From the NCBI GenBank assembly GCA_001275005.1, contig JWZX01002894.1, positions 1 through 49,344 on the forward strand: 49,344 bases of DNA, read 5' to 3'. Of the stretch, positions 48,627 to 49,344 are shown piece after piece; position 1 is the stretch's first letter, and each line of letters begins with the position of its first letter. The notes beneath the pieces were generated by a model. The model was given only the letters and a program-made list of their open reading frames with translations. It had not been told where the DNA came from and did not search any database. This DNA comes from Chrysochromulina tobinii. Taxonomy: Eukaryota > Haptophyta > Prymnesiales > Chrysochromulinaceae. Position numbers and translations under genes: made by a program.

Positions 48627-48881
48627 GGCCGCGGCGGGCGACCGGGCGTGCCAGCGGCGGGCGTGGGGCAGTGCGGCAGCAAAAGTGTGGGACGCGCGGC
48701 AGCGCCTCATCGTTGGTGGGGCCGGCGGGGCGTGCGTGGCCGGCGCGGCGTGCGTGGCCGGCGCGGCGTGCGTCTGGCCGCCGCGGGCGACCGGGCGTGC
48801 CAGCGGCGAGCGTGCCAGCGGCGAGCGTGGGGCAGTGCGGCATCAGCAGTGTGGGATGCGTGGCAGCGCCTCACCGTTGGT
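48627..48881. repeat. Duplicated GC-rich block
   Basis: A block of about 91 bases (48627-48717), containing GGGCGACCGGGCGTGCCAGC and GGCAGCGCCTCATCGTTGGT, recurs at about 48776-48881 with a few substitutions and a roughly 15-base internal duplication. Short GCGTGGCCGGCGCG repeats fill the space between. Confidence 0.9.
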
Positions 48882-49344
48882 CTGCACGCCTGATGCTTGT
48901 TCTGCGAGCAGTGAAGGAGCGAGGCATGTGGCTATCAGTCTGTGTTTCGGGGGAAGAGGACGTGGCGGGCGTATGCGCGCTGCCAGGCCGCGCGGGCGAA
49001 GCTCACAGCTCCATGCACGCTCACATGCTGGCAGCAGCCGCGTGCGCTAGAGATCGAGACGCGACAAGAGCCGATCCGCAGACCTCGCACACTCGGCCTC
49101 GCGGTCCGCGCTAGGTCCGCGCAGCCCAAGGCGCAGCCTCCACGCTCCACCCGCGAGCCCCTGTGGCTGTGCACCCAATGTGTGCACCGAGCCCGCCTGC
49201 ACTGTGCACCCTGACAGTCTTCTTCGCCAGCTGAGCTCAATATGAAGCGTTCGAGGGACACGTGGAAAACTTCGACACGCTCCGCGAGCGTTCGTCCTCT
49301 CGTCCTCTCGTCGGCAGGAGACCGCCCGCGCAGCCGGAAAGCTG

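Larger units (their letters stand above)
47758..49344. other. Gene-poor end of the window
   Basis: About 1.6 kb with no ORF showing family resemblance. It contains palindromic sequence at 48192-48276, a 19-base direct repeat at 48429-48475 and a duplicated GC-rich block at 48627-48881. Open frames here differ freely between strands and look like chance in repeat-rich GC DNA. Confidence 0.6.

Noticed and set aside
49241-49344. ATG-initiated basic frame open to the window end
   Set aside because: Only 34 codons, with no recognisable motif; it could be a gene start but cannot be supported here.

Overview
The window reads as GC-rich nuclear DNA of a unicellular photosynthetic eukaryote. Genes are scattered on both strands with short GT-AG introns (about 70-210 bases). 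Families are eukaryotic throughout: alpha-COP, SF3a60, a tandem-module protein arginine methyltransferase, BCS1, an Arc1p/EMAPII-like tRNA-binding protein, C2-TBC, bZIP and RCC1. Three nuclear genes look plastid-directed: a PsbM-like photosystem II subunit with an AFAP-type cleavage motif, a plant-type [2Fe-2S] ferredoxin and a small lumenal Cys-rich protein. The AFAP motif behind a hydrophobic signal points to a secondary red-lineage plastid; with the high GC, a haptophyte is my best guess. A pelagophyte or other chromalveolate alga is not excluded.

Layout. 1-6.1 kb: a 5'-truncated low-complexity ORF (+), a tropinone-reductase-like SDR (-) and a divergent CCCH-like protein (+). 6.8-9.0 kb: a decayed RIIa/ankyrin/cyclic-nucleotide-binding gene (-) holding an exact 11 x 27-base tandem repeat. 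9.4-13.1 kb: intronless alpha-COP (+). 13.6-15.9 kb: an OTU protease with zinc knuckle (-) and a PsbM-like protein (-). 16.2-20.2 kb: a coiled-coil protein and a six-exon PRMT (+). 20.9-23.0 kb: an Arc1p-like protein and peptidyl-tRNA hydrolase (-). 23.3-27.5 kb: BCS1 (+), acylphosphatase (-), a MORN protein (+) and a helical hypothetical (+). 28.1-34.9 kb: ferredoxin, SF3A3, beta-carbonic anhydrase, an SGNH/PC-esterase-like protein and a lumenal protein (all +). 35.1-40.6 kb: RCC1 (-), a small three-exon gene (+) and C2-TBC-TM (-). 40.9-47.8 kb: a large secreted YHYH/Hint protein (-), an Orai-like membrane protein (+) and a bZIP factor (+). The last 1.6 kb holds only repeats and inverted repeats.

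The genes are unrelated housekeeping and organelle functions; I see no operon or defence island. The strongest unusual signal is in the introns. Three of the five PRMT introns, and the TBC intron, contain near-copies of the flanking exon next to an AG|GT. This is what intron birth by tandem duplication should leave behind. A second theme is in-frame TAG codons inside otherwise conserved reading frames (BCS1, peptidyl-tRNA hydrolase, the cyclic-nucleotide-binding gene). All are followed by G, although TAG is clearly used as a normal stop elsewhere in the window. A third item is a secreted protein joining two YHYH domains to a C-terminal Hint self-processing domain.

Intron models come from splice consensus plus restoration of family alignments by eye; no transcript data were available.
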